Below are positions 31,534-40,002 of a stretch of 64,000 bases of DNA, in pieces. The notes beneath the pieces are model-generated. The model ran no database searches. It saw nothing but the letters and a program-made list of their open reading frames with translations, and was not told the DNA's origin. Position numbers and translations under genes: made by a program. Numbering within the stretch: the stretch's first letter is position 1; every line of letters begins with the position of its first letter. The stretch is from assembly GCF_003970915.1 (NCBI RefSeq), contig NZ_RXOF01000019.1, positions 1 to 64,000 of the forward strand, written 5' to 3'. This DNA comes from Hymenobacter gummosus (GTDB lineage: Bacteria; Bacteroidota; Bacteroidia; Cytophagales; Hymenobacteraceae).

Positions 31534-32559
31534 ATGCGTATCCTGTTGCTGCTGGCCGGGCTGAGCGCCCTGTCAGTCTCCGCCACCGACCCTTACGAGC
31601 TGCGCGGCCAGGTGCGTGGCCTGGCGGCCGGCACCAAAGTCTACCTCACCCAGTACCGCAACCAGCGCCACGAGCGGCTGGATTCAACCCAGGTGACAGC
31701 CGACGGGCAGTTTGTGCTGCGGGGGCAGGTAGCCGGGCCGGACATGTATTCCCTGGCCTTTTCCTCCCTGAAAGCCATTGTGCGGGTGCCGCTGGCGCCC
31801 GGAGCCCACGTCCGCTTCGAGGCCGCCCTTAGCAAGGACCGCATGAGCGGCCGGCTCAGCGGCACGCCCGACGCGGACCTGTGGCAAGCCTGCAGCAGCC
31901 TGATTCCCTACGTGTTGGTCGAGCAGCACAAAGCCAGTGACAAGAAGCTGCGGCAGTTGCAGGCCCTGCTGCGCCGGCACCCCGACTCGCACGCGGGGGC
32001 CTACTTCGTGCGCCACTACCTGGTCGGGCAGGAAAGCCAGCAGCTATTCATCGACTCGATGGCCGCGGTGTACCGGCAGCACCTGCCCGCGCTGCCGCTG
32101 GTGCAGGAGCTGACCGAGCGCCGCGGGCTGCGCCAGGCCACCAACGTGCAGGATATGGCTCCCGACATAAGTTTGCCCGATGCCAGCGGCAACACTGTGA
32201 CGCTGAGCAGCCTGCGCGGCAAGTACGTGCTGGTGGATTTCTGGGCCTCCTGGTGCAGGCCCTGCCGGGAGGAGAATCCGGCCCTGGTGAAGCTCTACCA
32301 GCAGTACCACCCCAAAGGCCTGGAAATCTTCAGCGTCTCGCTCGACAACTCGAAGGAGAAGTGGCAGAAAGCCGTGCAGACCGACGGGCTGCCCTGGATT
32401 CACGTGTCGGATCTGAAAGGCGGACAGGGCCCGGCCGAGGGCGCCTACAACGTGACGGCCGTGCCCTACACGGTGCTGGTGGACCCACAGGGTCGTATCG
32501 TAGCCAAAAATCTGCGTGGGACGGCCCTGGAAAGAAAGGTGGCTGCGCTGCTGAAGTAG
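31534..32559 (+). CDS. DUF4369-TlpA thioredoxin 3 (CRPC)
   Basis: A 341-residue exported paralogue starting at the ATG at 31534, with a short signal peptide (MRILLLLAGLSALSVSA). The linker between the DUF4369-like and thioredoxin domains is shorter than in the others. The active site is C241-RP-C244, so the usual glycine is arginine, which may shift the redox potential. The loop YTVLVDPQGRIVAKNLRG is conserved. It follows a terminator, so it probably has its own promoter. Confidence 0.88.
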   Translation: MRILLLLAGLSALSVSATDPYELRGQVRGLAAGTKVYLTQYRNQRHERLDSTQVTADGQFVLRGQVAGPDMYSLAFSSLKAIVRVPLAPGAHVRFEAALSKDRMSGRLSGTPDADLWQACSSLIPYVLVEQHKASDKKLRQLQALLRRHPDSHAGAYFVRHYLVGQESQQLFIDSMAAVYRQHLPALPLVQELTERRGLRQATNVQDMAPDISLPDASGNTVTLSSLRGKYVLVDFWASWCRPCREENPALVKLYQQYHPKGLEIFSVSLDNSKEKWQKAVQTDGLPWIHVSDLKGGQGPAEGAYNVTAVPYTVLVDPQGRIVAKNLRGTALERKVAALLK

Positions 32560-32657
32560 GGGCGGAGCCGCGGCCAGCTTCGGCGGCCGTCTGCCCCAGT
32601 TGCCCGGCTGGCGTTGGATGAGGTCTACATTGATTTGCCTGACTATTCAAGAGGAAC

Positions 32658-33737
32658 ATGTTGCTGTTTGCCCTAAGCGGATTGCTGGCGGCCGCACCGG
32701 CCCCGCCCGATTCGGCCCGCCTCAGTGGCCGCGTGGCCCATGCACCCGCCACTACCTGGGCCTACGTGTACCCGCCCGGCGGCGACACCCGCCGCCGCGT
32801 CTGCCTCGATTCGGCCCGCCTGGATGCCAAGGGGCGCTTTGCGCTGCGCGTGCCGCTCACGCAGGGGCCGGAACGGTACAACCTGCAGTTTTCGGGCGAG
32901 GCGGGCTACTGGCCGGTGCCGCTGGCGCCCGGCCGGCTGGTGCAGTTCGAGGGGGATTTGCGGCCCAGTGGCCCGGTGAAGGTCAGTACCGGTCACTTCC
33001 GCGGCTCCCCCGAAACCGAGCTGGACGACGCCTTTATGGCCGCCTACCGCACCGCGCTGAGCAGCAAGCGGGCCGGCAAGCACGACAAGGCGCTGGCCGC
33101 CCAGGCCCGGGCCCGCCAGCTCGTGCGCCGGCACCCCGATTCGTTTCTGGCCGCCTGGTGGACCAGCGCCTTTCTCACCCAGGATACCGACCAGCGCGTG
33201 TTCGTCGACTCGATGACTACGGTGCTGCGCCAGCGCCTGCCCGACTCGCGCTACACCCGCGCCCTGCTGCGGCGCCAGCAGCAGCAGGTGGCGCTGCAGC
33301 CCGGGCAGCCCGCGCCGGCCTTTGCCCTGGCCACCGCCCTCGGCGGCGACTCGCTGCGCCTGGCCAGCCTGCGCGGGCGCTACGTGGTGCTGCACTTCTG
33401 GTACCTGTACCAGGCTTCGGCTTCGGTGCGCCTGGCCCCCGGCAGCCGCCCGGCCGATCTGCTGCCGCTCTACCACTGGGCGCAGGGCCGGCCGGTGGAG
33501 CTGGTGAGTGTGGCCTTCACGCCCGACCAGCTGCGCTGGCTGGCTGAGGTGCAGCGCGAGCCGGGCGTGAGCTGGCCCCAGGCCGCCGATGCCCGGGGCT
33601 ACCGCGGCCCGCTGGCCGAAAGCTACGGCGTGAACAAGGCGCCGGGCTTCGTGCTCATCGGTCCCGATGCGCAGCTGCTGGGCCTGGGGCTGGATTTGGA
33701 CGAGGTGGAAAAGCAACTGCGCCAGCTGCTGCCGTGA
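32658..33737 (+). CDS. DUF4369-TlpA paralogue without the CxxC (likely redox-dead)
   Basis: A 359-residue exported paralogue; the signal peptide is short (about 1-14). The DUF4369-like domain is intact (ARLSGRVAHAPATTWAYV). In the thioredoxin domain the motif FWASWCGPC aligns with FWYLYQASA at residues 247-255, so both cysteines are replaced (Q252 and A255). The loop before the cis-proline (GVNKAPGFVLIGPDAQLLG) is kept, so the fold is probably intact. The protein cannot perform thiol exchange and may act as a binding or chaperone protein. The frame is open, so it is not a simple pseudogene. Confidence 0.8.
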   Translation: MLLFALSGLLAAAPAPPDSARLSGRVAHAPATTWAYVYPPGGDTRRRVCLDSARLDAKGRFALRVPLTQGPERYNLQFSGEAGYWPVPLAPGRLVQFEGDLRPSGPVKVSTGHFRGSPETELDDAFMAAYRTALSSKRAGKHDKALAAQARARQLVRRHPDSFLAAWWTSAFLTQDTDQRVFVDSMTTVLRQRLPDSRYTRALLRRQQQQVALQPGQPAPAFALATALGGDSLRLASLRGRYVVLHFWYLYQASASVRLAPGSRPADLLPLYHWAQGRPVELVSVAFTPDQLRWLAEVQREPGVSWPQAADARGYRGPLAESYGVNKAPGFVLIGPDAQLLGLGLDLDEVEKQLRQLLP

Positions 33738-33828
33738 CCTTAGCGCGGCGGGTTCGGGACAAATCACCAACTTGCGGTGTTGCTAAGTCCGGCGCGGGCA
33801 AGTCCGCGCCGTCCCGCCTTCTGATTTC

Positions 33829-34989
33829 ATGAAATACCCTATGACAAGCCTGTTTCTGGTCGCCTCGCTGCTGGGCGTATCCTCCGCCTGCTCCGACGCC
33901 GCTTCGTCCACTTCGTCGGCCGCTGAAACGGCGGCGGGCCCCGGCTACGAAATCAGCGGGCAGCTGCGCAACGCCGCCGCCGGCACCAAGGTGTACCTGG
34001 CCGAGCTGAACGGCAACCAGTTCGTCTCGCGCGATACGGCCACCACCGACGCGCAGGGCCGCTTTACCCTCAAGGGCTCGACCCCGGAAGCCGCCCTCTA
34101 CCAGCTCAAGCTCGACGAGCAGAACCAGGTGCTGGTCAGCCTCGACAACAAAACCAAGCTGCAGCTGACCGGCGACGCCAAGCGCCTGAACGAGGACTAC
34201 ACCGTGAAGGGCTCCAAGGACTCGGAGATGCTGCAGCAGCTGGTGCGCCAGCTCAACACCAGCGGCCGGCAGGCCCAGGGCGTGATGCAGCGCTACCAGA
34301 ACAATGCCCAGGCCGGCCGCCAGGACTCGATGCAGGCGCTGGAAGCCAAGTTCTACGCCGTGCAGGGCCAGAAAACGGCCGCGCTGAAGCGCCTCATCAA
34401 GGCCAACCCGACCTCGGTGGTATCGGCCTTTGCCCTGAGCGACCCGCAGATTGTCAATCCCGACGAGAACTTCGGCTTTGCCGATTCGGTGGCTACCCAG
34501 CTGAAGAAAGCCCAGCCCAACTCGCGTTACACCAAGGCCCTGGTGCAGGCGCTGGAGCCGCTGCGCAAAACCGCCGTGGGCACTATCGCGCCGGACATCA
34601 ACCTAACCGACCCCAGCGGCAAGACCGTGGCCCTGAGCAGCCTGCGCGGCCAGTACGTACTGTTGGACTTCTGGGCCTCGTGGTGCGGCCCCTGCCGCCA
34701 GGAAAACCCCAACGTGGTCAAAACCTATCAGCAGTACAAGAACAAGAAGTTCACCATCTACGGCGTCTCGCTGGACCAGGACAAGGGCAAGTGGGAAAAA
34801 GCCATTCAGGCCGACGGCCTGACCTGGACGCACGTATCGGACCTGAAAGGCTGGCAGTCGGCCGCCGGGCAGGCCTACGGCATTCAGTCCATCCCGATGA
34901 ACTTCCTGCTCGACCCGCAGGGCCGCATCATTGCCAAAAACCTGCGCGGTGCCACCCTGGCCGCCGAGCTGGCGAAGCGGATCAAGTAA
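33829..34989 (+). CDS. DUF4369-TlpA thioredoxin 5, lipoprotein
   Basis: A 386-residue paralogue that, unlike the others, seems to be a lipoprotein: the signal ends GVSSAC with C21, followed by a Ser/Ala-rich tether. The DUF4369-like domain (YEISGQLRNAAAGTKVYLAE) and a helical linker precede the thioredoxin domain with C286-GP-C289. The stretches GVSLDQDKGKWEKAIQADGL and DLKGWQSAAGQAYGIQSIP match paralogue 2. The stop codon opens an octamer-arm element. A GGCGCGG-CCGCGCC hairpin lies just upstream of the start (33790-33811). Confidence 0.88.
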   Translation: MKYPMTSLFLVASLLGVSSACSDAASSTSSAAETAAGPGYEISGQLRNAAAGTKVYLAELNGNQFVSRDTATTDAQGRFTLKGSTPEAALYQLKLDEQNQVLVSLDNKTKLQLTGDAKRLNEDYTVKGSKDSEMLQQLVRQLNTSGRQAQGVMQRYQNNAQAGRQDSMQALEAKFYAVQGQKTAALKRLIKANPTSVVSAFALSDPQIVNPDENFGFADSVATQLKKAQPNSRYTKALVQALEPLRKTAVGTIAPDINLTDPSGKTVALSSLRGQYVLLDFWASWCGPCRQENPNVVKTYQQYKNKKFTIYGVSLDQDKGKWEKAIQADGLTWTHVSDLKGWQSAAGQAYGIQSIPMNFLLDPQGRIIAKNLRGATLAAELAKRIK

Positions 34990-35238
34990 ATGGCCAAATG
35001 GCTGGATGGTTAAATGGCTGGTCGTTCTTGCGGCCCCGACTCATCAGCACAAAAACGGCCCTTTCCGAGCGGGAAGGGCCGTTTTTGTGTAACCCTAAAC
35101 AGGGCAGGCAGTACCACTTTAGCCATTTAGCCATTTAGCCATTTAGCCATTTAGCCATTTAGCCATTTAGCCATTTAGCCATTTAGCCATTTAGCCATTT
35201 AGCCATTTAGCCATTTAGCCATTTAGCCATTTAGCCCA
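34988..35238. repeat. octamer-arm element with 15 copies of ATTTAGCC
   Basis: The left arm (34988-35021) has degenerate units of the form GGCYRRAT next to the stop of thioredoxin 5. The right arm (about 35118-35238) is about 15 copies of the inverse 8-bp unit ATTTAGCC, nearly perfect, and its last unit supplies the TAA stop of the convergent gene. A terminator hairpin lies in the core. Related units are at 52780-52838. Confidence 0.85.
35048..35089. terminator. bidirectional terminator in the octamer element
   Basis: CACAAAAACGGCCC pairs with GGGCCGTTTTTGTG (with further pairs inside) around GAGC. Its A-tract and T-tract allow it to work on both strands, between two convergent genes. Confidence 0.8.
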
Positions 35239-36076
35239 GAAACATCCGCTGCAGGGCCTGCCAGAGTTGTTTCTTGCGGCCGTTGTCGTACTCGATGATT
35301 TCCACTTCGGCGGCCGGCAGGTAGGCCACGTCGCCGATGCGCACGGGCTCGTAGGGCTGGGTGCGCTTGGTAGCCACGTCCAGCAGGTTCTTGCCGAAGC
35401 CGATGACCTCACGCACGGCCAGGCCGCGGGCGCGCAGCTCCTCCAGGCTGACGGGGTAGGGCGAGCGGACGTTTACGATAACGCACTCCTCCATCACCCG
35501 CTGAATGGCCTTGAGCATGTTGTTCAGGAACACGTTGCGCTGCAGGCGCGGCAGCAAGGCGGCGTCCTCCAGGCGCACCAGCAGTACCAGCCCGTTGGCA
35601 TTGCTGCCGAGCGTGTCGAACTGCACCGGGGGGCGCGAGGCGGGGGCGGCGGGGGCTGGCGGGGGAGTAGGAGCCGCTGCGGGCGGGGCAGGCGCTGCAG
35701 CCGCGGGCGTCGGGGCCGGACTGGGCGCGGCTGCGGCCGTACGAGCGGCTTTCAAATCGGCCAAAGAGGGCAGGCGGCCAGGCGCCGCGGCGGGCTGAGC
35801 AGCGGCAGCCTCAGCAGCCACCGGGACGGTGGCAACTGGCGGCGCTACTGGCGGCGGGGCAACCGGGGGCGCGGGAGCTGGGGCGGGCTGGGGCGGGGCG
35901 GCCACCGGCGCGGGCGGCGTCACGGCTGCGGTTGGTGCTGCCACCGCCGGGGCCACTGCTGGCGGCGCTACCGCTGCTGGTGCTGCGGCCGGAGCGGCAA
36001 AACCGGGCTCGGGCACCACGTAGAGCGGGGTGCCGGCGTAGAGCTGCTGGTAAAAGGCGAGGGTGGCGTCGTCCAC
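35231..36076 (-). CDS. Pro/Ala-linker protein with conserved C-terminal domain
   Basis: A 281-residue protein with a GTG start. A short N terminus (MDDATLAFYQQLYAGTPLYV) leads into about 130 residues of Ala/Pro/Val low complexity, a flexible linker. The C-terminal 115 residues form a folded domain (NGLVLLVRLEDAALLPRLQR, LNNMLKAIQRVMEECVIVNV, a DVATKRTQPYEPVR segment). It has no signal peptide or membrane helix. No family was recognised. The N- and C-terminal parts look conserved and the linker does not, so linker length may vary between relatives. Its stop lies in the last octamer of the adjacent repeat. Confidence 0.6.
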   Translation of the reverse strand: MDDATLAFYQQLYAGTPLYVVPEPGFAAPAAAPAAVAPPAVAPAVAAPTAAVTPPAPVAAPPQPAPAPAPPVAPPPVAPPVATVPVAAEAAAAQPAAAPGRLPSLADLKAARTAAAAPSPAPTPAAAAPAPPAAAPTPPPAPAAPASRPPVQFDTLGSNANGLVLLVRLEDAALLPRLQRNVFLNNMLKAIQRVMEECVIVNVRSPYPVSLEELRARGLAVREVIGFGKNLLDVATKRTQPYEPVRIGDVAYLPAAEVEIIEYDNGRKKQLWQALQRMFLG

Positions 36077-36238
36077 GGGCGGGCGCGGGTAAATGAGAAG
36101 AGCTGACTGGAAGATGCAAAAACCGCCGGATTTTTCCGCTGGTTCCGGGGGCGGCAGGCACGTACCGCTGCTGACTTGGGCCGGTTCGGCGTACGGGTGG
36201 TGGCCGCGCAGCGGACTGTACGGCTCAGCCTGCAGCTG

Positions 36239-36757
36239 CTATTCCAGCGCCAGGAAGGCTTTCAGCTCGGTGGCTTCCTGAGGCTTCATGCGGCCGGCCA
36301 GCACCAGGCGCAGCTGCCGGCGGCGCAGGGCCCCTTCGTAGAGGCTGATTTCCTCGGGCGTTTCGGCCACAGCCTCGGGCACGTCGATGGGGCGGCCGCT
36401 CTGGTCGACGGCCACGAAGGTGAAGAAGGCCTCGTTGGATTTCACTTTGGTGCCCGAGGGAATGTCCTCGGCCCACACGTCGATGTGCACTTCCATGGAG
36501 GAGCTGAAGGAGCGCGTGACCTTGGCTTCCAGCGTTACCACGTTGCCCAGCCGGATGCCCTCCCGGAACGAGACGTTGTCGACGGAGGCCGTGACGACGA
36601 TGCGGTTGGAGTGGCGCTGGGCCGAAATGGCGGCGGCCACGTCCATCAGGTGCATCATGCGGCCGCCCATCAGGTTGTTGAGCGTGTTGGTATCGTTGGG
36701 CAGCACCAGCTCGGTCATCCGGACGAACGACTCGCCGACGGGCTTCTGTTTGCGCAT
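36239..36757 (-). CDS. acyl-CoA thioesterase (hotdog fold)
   Basis: A 172-residue hotdog-fold thioesterase of the YciA/BACH type, which hydrolyses acyl-CoA to free acid and CoA. Features are the N-terminal TNTLNNLMGGRMMHLMDVAA, where the N/D-containing helix carries the usual catalytic acidic residue, the core TASVDNVSFREGIRLGNVV and a final FFTFVAVDQSG strand. The C-terminal tail is helical. It is cytoplasmic and monocistronic. A perfect -7 box lies 32 bases upstream. Substrate chain length cannot be told. Confidence 0.88.
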   Translation of the reverse strand: MRKQKPVGESFVRMTELVLPNDTNTLNNLMGGRMMHLMDVAAAISAQRHSNRIVVTASVDNVSFREGIRLGNVVTLEAKVTRSFSSSMEVHIDVWAEDIPSGTKVKSNEAFFTFVAVDQSGRPIDVPEAVAETPEEISLYEGALRRRQLRLVLAGRMKPQEATELKAFLALE

Positions 36758-36788
36758 GGCAGAAAAACTAGAAAGGGAAAATCGGCCG

Positions 36789-36796
36789 CAAAGATA
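36789..36796 (-). promoter_or_regulatory. -7 promoter box TATCTTTG (thioesterase)
   Basis: A perfect TAnnTTTG motif on the minus strand, 32 bases upstream of the thioesterase ATG, giving a leader of about 25 bases. No -33 TTG was found at normal spacing. Confidence 0.5.
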
Positions 36797-36837
36797 GCGC
36801 CGGGGGCGGCTGCGGCGGCATGGGGCCCTAAAACAGA

Positions 36838-36867
36838 CCGCCCCCGCACCAGAAGGCGCGGGGGCGG
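36838..36867 (-). terminator. terminator of the T9SS protease gene
   Basis: CCGCCCCCGC pairs perfectly with GCGGGGGCGG around a ten-base loop; in the minus-strand direction it is followed by TCTGTTTTAG. It lies 30 bases after the protease stop. Confidence 0.65.
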
Positions 36868-36897
36868 CAGTTCGGAAGCCGGTGCGGCCGCAGCGGG

Positions 36898-39054
36898 CTA
36901 TTGCACCAGCACGCGAGTGGTAAACAGCTCCTGGCCCAGCGTGAGCTGCACCACGTACACGCCGGCGCTCAGGCGGCGGCCCTCGGTGCCCAGCGCAATG
37001 CGCTGCTGCCCGGCGCCCAGCTGCTGGGCGAGCGTGGTCAGCACGGGGCGGCCCAGCAGGTCGAGCACCTGCACCTGGGCCCGGGTGGCTTTGTCGAGGG
37101 TAAACTGCACGGCCGTTTCCTGGGTCAGCGGGTTCGGCGCCACCGAAATGCCGCGGGTACGCATGTCCTTGGCGCTGGAAACGGTGGCCGACTCTACCCG
37201 GAAGTTGTCCAGGAACAGGTTGTTACCGTCGTTGGTGGTTACTTCGATGCGCACCACCAGACGCGCCGAGCCCTGGTAAGCCGCCGGAATATTGAGCGTG
37301 GTGGTGGCCCACTCCGTGGCCGTGGGCGTGAAGTTGCCCGCAATGGGCAGGCGGGTGGTGTTGGTAATCAGCAGGCCCGCGTTGTAGTTCACGTTGTTGC
37401 TCCAGGTCACGCCGCAGTCGGAGCTGAAGGCCACGCGCAGCTGGTCGGTGGAGGTAGACACGCGGCGGGCGTAGGCCCGGTCAAATGACACCTGGTAATC
37501 GGTAACGCCCGGCACGCTCGTCAGGTCGATAACGGGCGAGTACAGGGTCGTGACCACGCCGTTGTTGATGTTGGGCAGGCGCAGGCGCAGGGCCGCGGTG
37601 CCGGGCCGGCTCGGGCCGTTCACCCCGTTGATGCGCTGCCACCGGTCGGAGCCGGGCGAGGAGGTTTCGTTGCGCCAGCTGCGGTCGGCATTGCTGGAGT
37701 TGGCCTGCCACTCGTTGTCCTCGAAGGCTTCGGCGTAGGGAGCCGGGAAGGCCGCCCCCGGGCCGAGCACGCGCACCACTTGCTGCTTGGTCACGAAGCT
37801 CGGGCCGTTGGGGCTGCTGATGGTCAGCGTCACGTCGTACACGCCGGGCGTGTTGTAGGTCACCGTCACGTTCTGGGCCGTGGAGGAGGAGGGCGAGCCG
37901 CCGGGGAAGCTCCAGCTGTAGCTCACCGTGCCCAGGTTGCCGTACGACTCGTTGATGAACTGCACCGAGCCGCCGGGGCAGATGGTGCTGACGTTGCTGC
38001 GGAAAGCCGCTACCGGCGGGCAGGCCGGGGCCACGTAGCCGTCGTTGGTGCCGGTGGCCACCAGGTTGGCGGCCGACACCAGCGTGGAGCGGCAGGCCAG
38101 GCTCAGCGAGGCGCGCATCACGGCTTTCTGCCCCTCCGTGAACATGTTGGAGCAGTCGGCGTAGTCCATGTAGTTCTGCGTGTTGGCCACCGGGCCGCAG
38201 GTGGCCTGGTTCAGGTTGCAGTCCTGCTGGGCACCCACCGTGTTCGGCGTGTCGGCAATGCCGTCGTCGATGTTGCAGTTGGAGGGCAGGCCGGGCGTGT
38301 TCGAGCCGCCCCAGGTGTGGGGCAGGCCGAAGTAGTGGCCCAGCTCGTGGGTGAGGGAGCGGGCGCAGAAGTTGGTGCCGCAGCTACGGCCGAGGGAGCC
38401 GAACTGCGCGTTGCGAATCACGATGCCGTCGTAGAGCGAGCCGCCGCCGCAGGGCAGGATGGCGTAGCCGCCGACGCCGTTGGCGTTTTCGGCTACCCAG
38501 ATGTTGAGGTAGCGGCTCACGTCCCAGCGAATGACGTTCTTGATGGAGTTGTCGCCCACCAGCGTCTGCGTGGAGTAAGTGCGCGTGATGCCGGAGGTGC
38601 AGTTGCCGTTGGGGTCCTTCTGGGCCAGGCGGAACTGAAAGCCCGGGCGCGCGGCAATGGCCCGGAAGCGCGGGTCGATGGCGGCCGTGTCGGAATTCTC
38701 CTTGTTGAAGTCGCGGTTGATGATGCGGACCGCGTCGTACACCTGCGCGTCGGAAATGTTGTTGCTCGTGCCGTTGTAAATTACGTGGACCACTACGGGC
38801 ACAATCACGTCGGGCAGGGCGGCTACGCGGGCCTGCTCGGCGGGCGTCATCTGGGCTACGCTGCGCAGGAAGTTGCGGTAGTCCTGCTCCATGCCGGGAT
38901 GGCGGGCAAATTCAGCTTGTTGCACGCTGTCGAAGGCGCAACGGAAGCCGTAGGTGTGCTCAGGGCGTTGCTGGCGCTGCGCCGAAGCCTGGCCAGCCGA
39001 GCCCAGCACTGCCGCCACGGCCACCCACAGGAAGGGTAGAGCTTTGCGTAACAT
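36898..39054 (-). CDS. secreted M43-type metalloprotease with PKD and T9SS domains
   Basis: A 718-residue secreted zinc protease. A signal peptide (1-25, ending SAQA) is followed by a metzincin-type catalytic domain with HELGHYFGLPH (H236, E237, H240, H246). Several cysteines there probably form disulfides. A PKD-like domain (about 345-430, VSYSWSFPGG, YDVTLTI) and a jelly-roll domain (440-620) follow. The C-terminal about 85 residues (SVAPNPLTQETAVQFTL, VQVLDLLGRPV, LSAGVYVVQL) are a type A sorting signal of the Bacteroidota type IX system, so the protein should reach the cell surface or medium. Confidence 0.92.
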   Translation of the reverse strand: MLRKALPFLWVAVAAVLGSAGQASAQRQQRPEHTYGFRCAFDSVQQAEFARHPGMEQDYRNFLRSVAQMTPAEQARVAALPDVIVPVVVHVIYNGTSNNISDAQVYDAVRIINRDFNKENSDTAAIDPRFRAIAARPGFQFRLAQKDPNGNCTSGITRTYSTQTLVGDNSIKNVIRWDVSRYLNIWVAENANGVGGYAILPCGGGSLYDGIVIRNAQFGSLGRSCGTNFCARSLTHELGHYFGLPHTWGGSNTPGLPSNCNIDDGIADTPNTVGAQQDCNLNQATCGPVANTQNYMDYADCSNMFTEGQKAVMRASLSLACRSTLVSAANLVATGTNDGYVAPACPPVAAFRSNVSTICPGGSVQFINESYGNLGTVSYSWSFPGGSPSSSTAQNVTVTYNTPGVYDVTLTISSPNGPSFVTKQQVVRVLGPGAAFPAPYAEAFEDNEWQANSSNADRSWRNETSSPGSDRWQRINGVNGPSRPGTAALRLRLPNINNGVVTTLYSPVIDLTSVPGVTDYQVSFDRAYARRVSTSTDQLRVAFSSDCGVTWSNNVNYNAGLLITNTTRLPIAGNFTPTATEWATTTLNIPAAYQGSARLVVRIEVTTNDGNNLFLDNFRVESATVSSAKDMRTRGISVAPNPLTQETAVQFTLDKATRAQVQVLDLLGRPVLTTLAQQLGAGQQRIALGTEGRRLSAGVYVVQLTLGQELFTTRVLVQ

Positions 39055-39182
39055 GAAGGGGGTTAGGGTGTAAGAAAGGGTGGTAGCCGGCCATACGTCG
39101 GCGGGTCGACTATTAGACCCCCGTCGCAGCTCAAGCGTTGCCCAAGGTACGCACCCCGGCCCGAATTAATTCCCGCCGCGGC

Positions 39183-39869
39183 CTAGCTGGCCCAGCCCGC
39201 CGCCCCGCGCAGGGGCACGAAGCGGAACTCCTCAAAATCCTCGCGGGCAAAGCCGTCGGCCGATTCGCGCACCACGCGCACCATGCGCTGGGCCTGCTCC
39301 GAGCCCACCGGCACCACCAGCACCCCGCCCACGGCCAGCTGCTGCAGCAGGGGCCGGGGCAGGGCCGGGGCCGCCGCCGTCACCAGGATGCAGTCGAACG
39401 GGGCCTGGGCGGGCAGGCCCACCGAGCCGTCGCCGCAGTAGAGCTGGGCGCCGCGGTAGCCCAGGGCGGCCAGCCGCTGCCGGGTGCGCTCAAACAGCAC
39501 CCGGTTGTACTCGATGGTGAAGACCTCGGCCCCGAGCGTGAGCAGCACCGCGCACTGGTAGCCCGAGCCGGTGCCCACTTCCAGCACCCGCTGCCCGGGC
39601 CGCAGCTGCAGCAGCTCGGTCTGGTAGGCCACCGTGTAGGGCTGCGAAATCGTCTGTCCCTCGCCGATGGGAAAGGCCTTGTCTTGGTAGGCGTGCGACT
39701 CGAAGGCCGGCTCGAAAAACAAGTGGCGCGGCACTTCGCCGATGGCCCCGAGCACCCGCTCGTCGCGGATGCCCTTGCGGTGCAGCTCGGCCACCAGGGC
39801 GCGGCGCTGGCCGCGGTGGCGGTAGGAGTCGGGGGCAGCGGCGGCGGAAGCGGGAGGAAAGGCGGGCAT
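39183..39869 (-). CDS. pcm: protein-L-isoaspartate O-methyltransferase
   Basis: A 228-residue Pcm, starting at the ATG at 39869; an upstream in-frame start would add 40 residues lacking the fold. It methylates L-isoaspartate residues in damaged proteins with S-adenosylmethionine. Motifs are LHRKGIRDERVLGAIGEVPR, HLFFEPAFESHAYQD, IGEGQTISQPYTVAYQTELL, the SAM loop VLEVGTGSGYQ and the late motif DCILVTAAAPALP. The enzyme is cytoplasmic and of normal length. It diverges from the sugar-transferase gene. Confidence 0.95.
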   Translation of the reverse strand: MPAFPPASAAAAPDSYRHRGQRRALVAELHRKGIRDERVLGAIGEVPRHLFFEPAFESHAYQDKAFPIGEGQTISQPYTVAYQTELLQLRPGQRVLEVGTGSGYQCAVLLTLGAEVFTIEYNRVLFERTRQRLAALGYRGAQLYCGDGSVGLPAQAPFDCILVTAAAPALPRPLLQQLAVGGVLVVPVGSEQAQRMVRVVRESADGFAREDFEEFRFVPLRGAAGWAS

Positions 39870-39893
39870 GGCGGACGACGGGCAAAACCGCCC

Positions 39894-39901
39894 TACCTTT
39901 G
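39894..39901 (+). promoter_or_regulatory. -7 promoter box TACCTTTG (sugar transferase)
   Basis: A perfect TAnnTTTG motif about 100 bases upstream of the TTG start at 40003. A closer near match, TAGTTTCG, lies at about 39972. Confidence 0.4.
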
Positions 39902-40002
39902 CGCGCGGCCGGGCGGCCTCTACTGCCCGCAAAGCTACGGCGGCGCGGTAGTTGTGCCGCGCCCCGGCTTGGTAGTTTCGCTTTTCCATTCCTTACGCCC
40001 CG

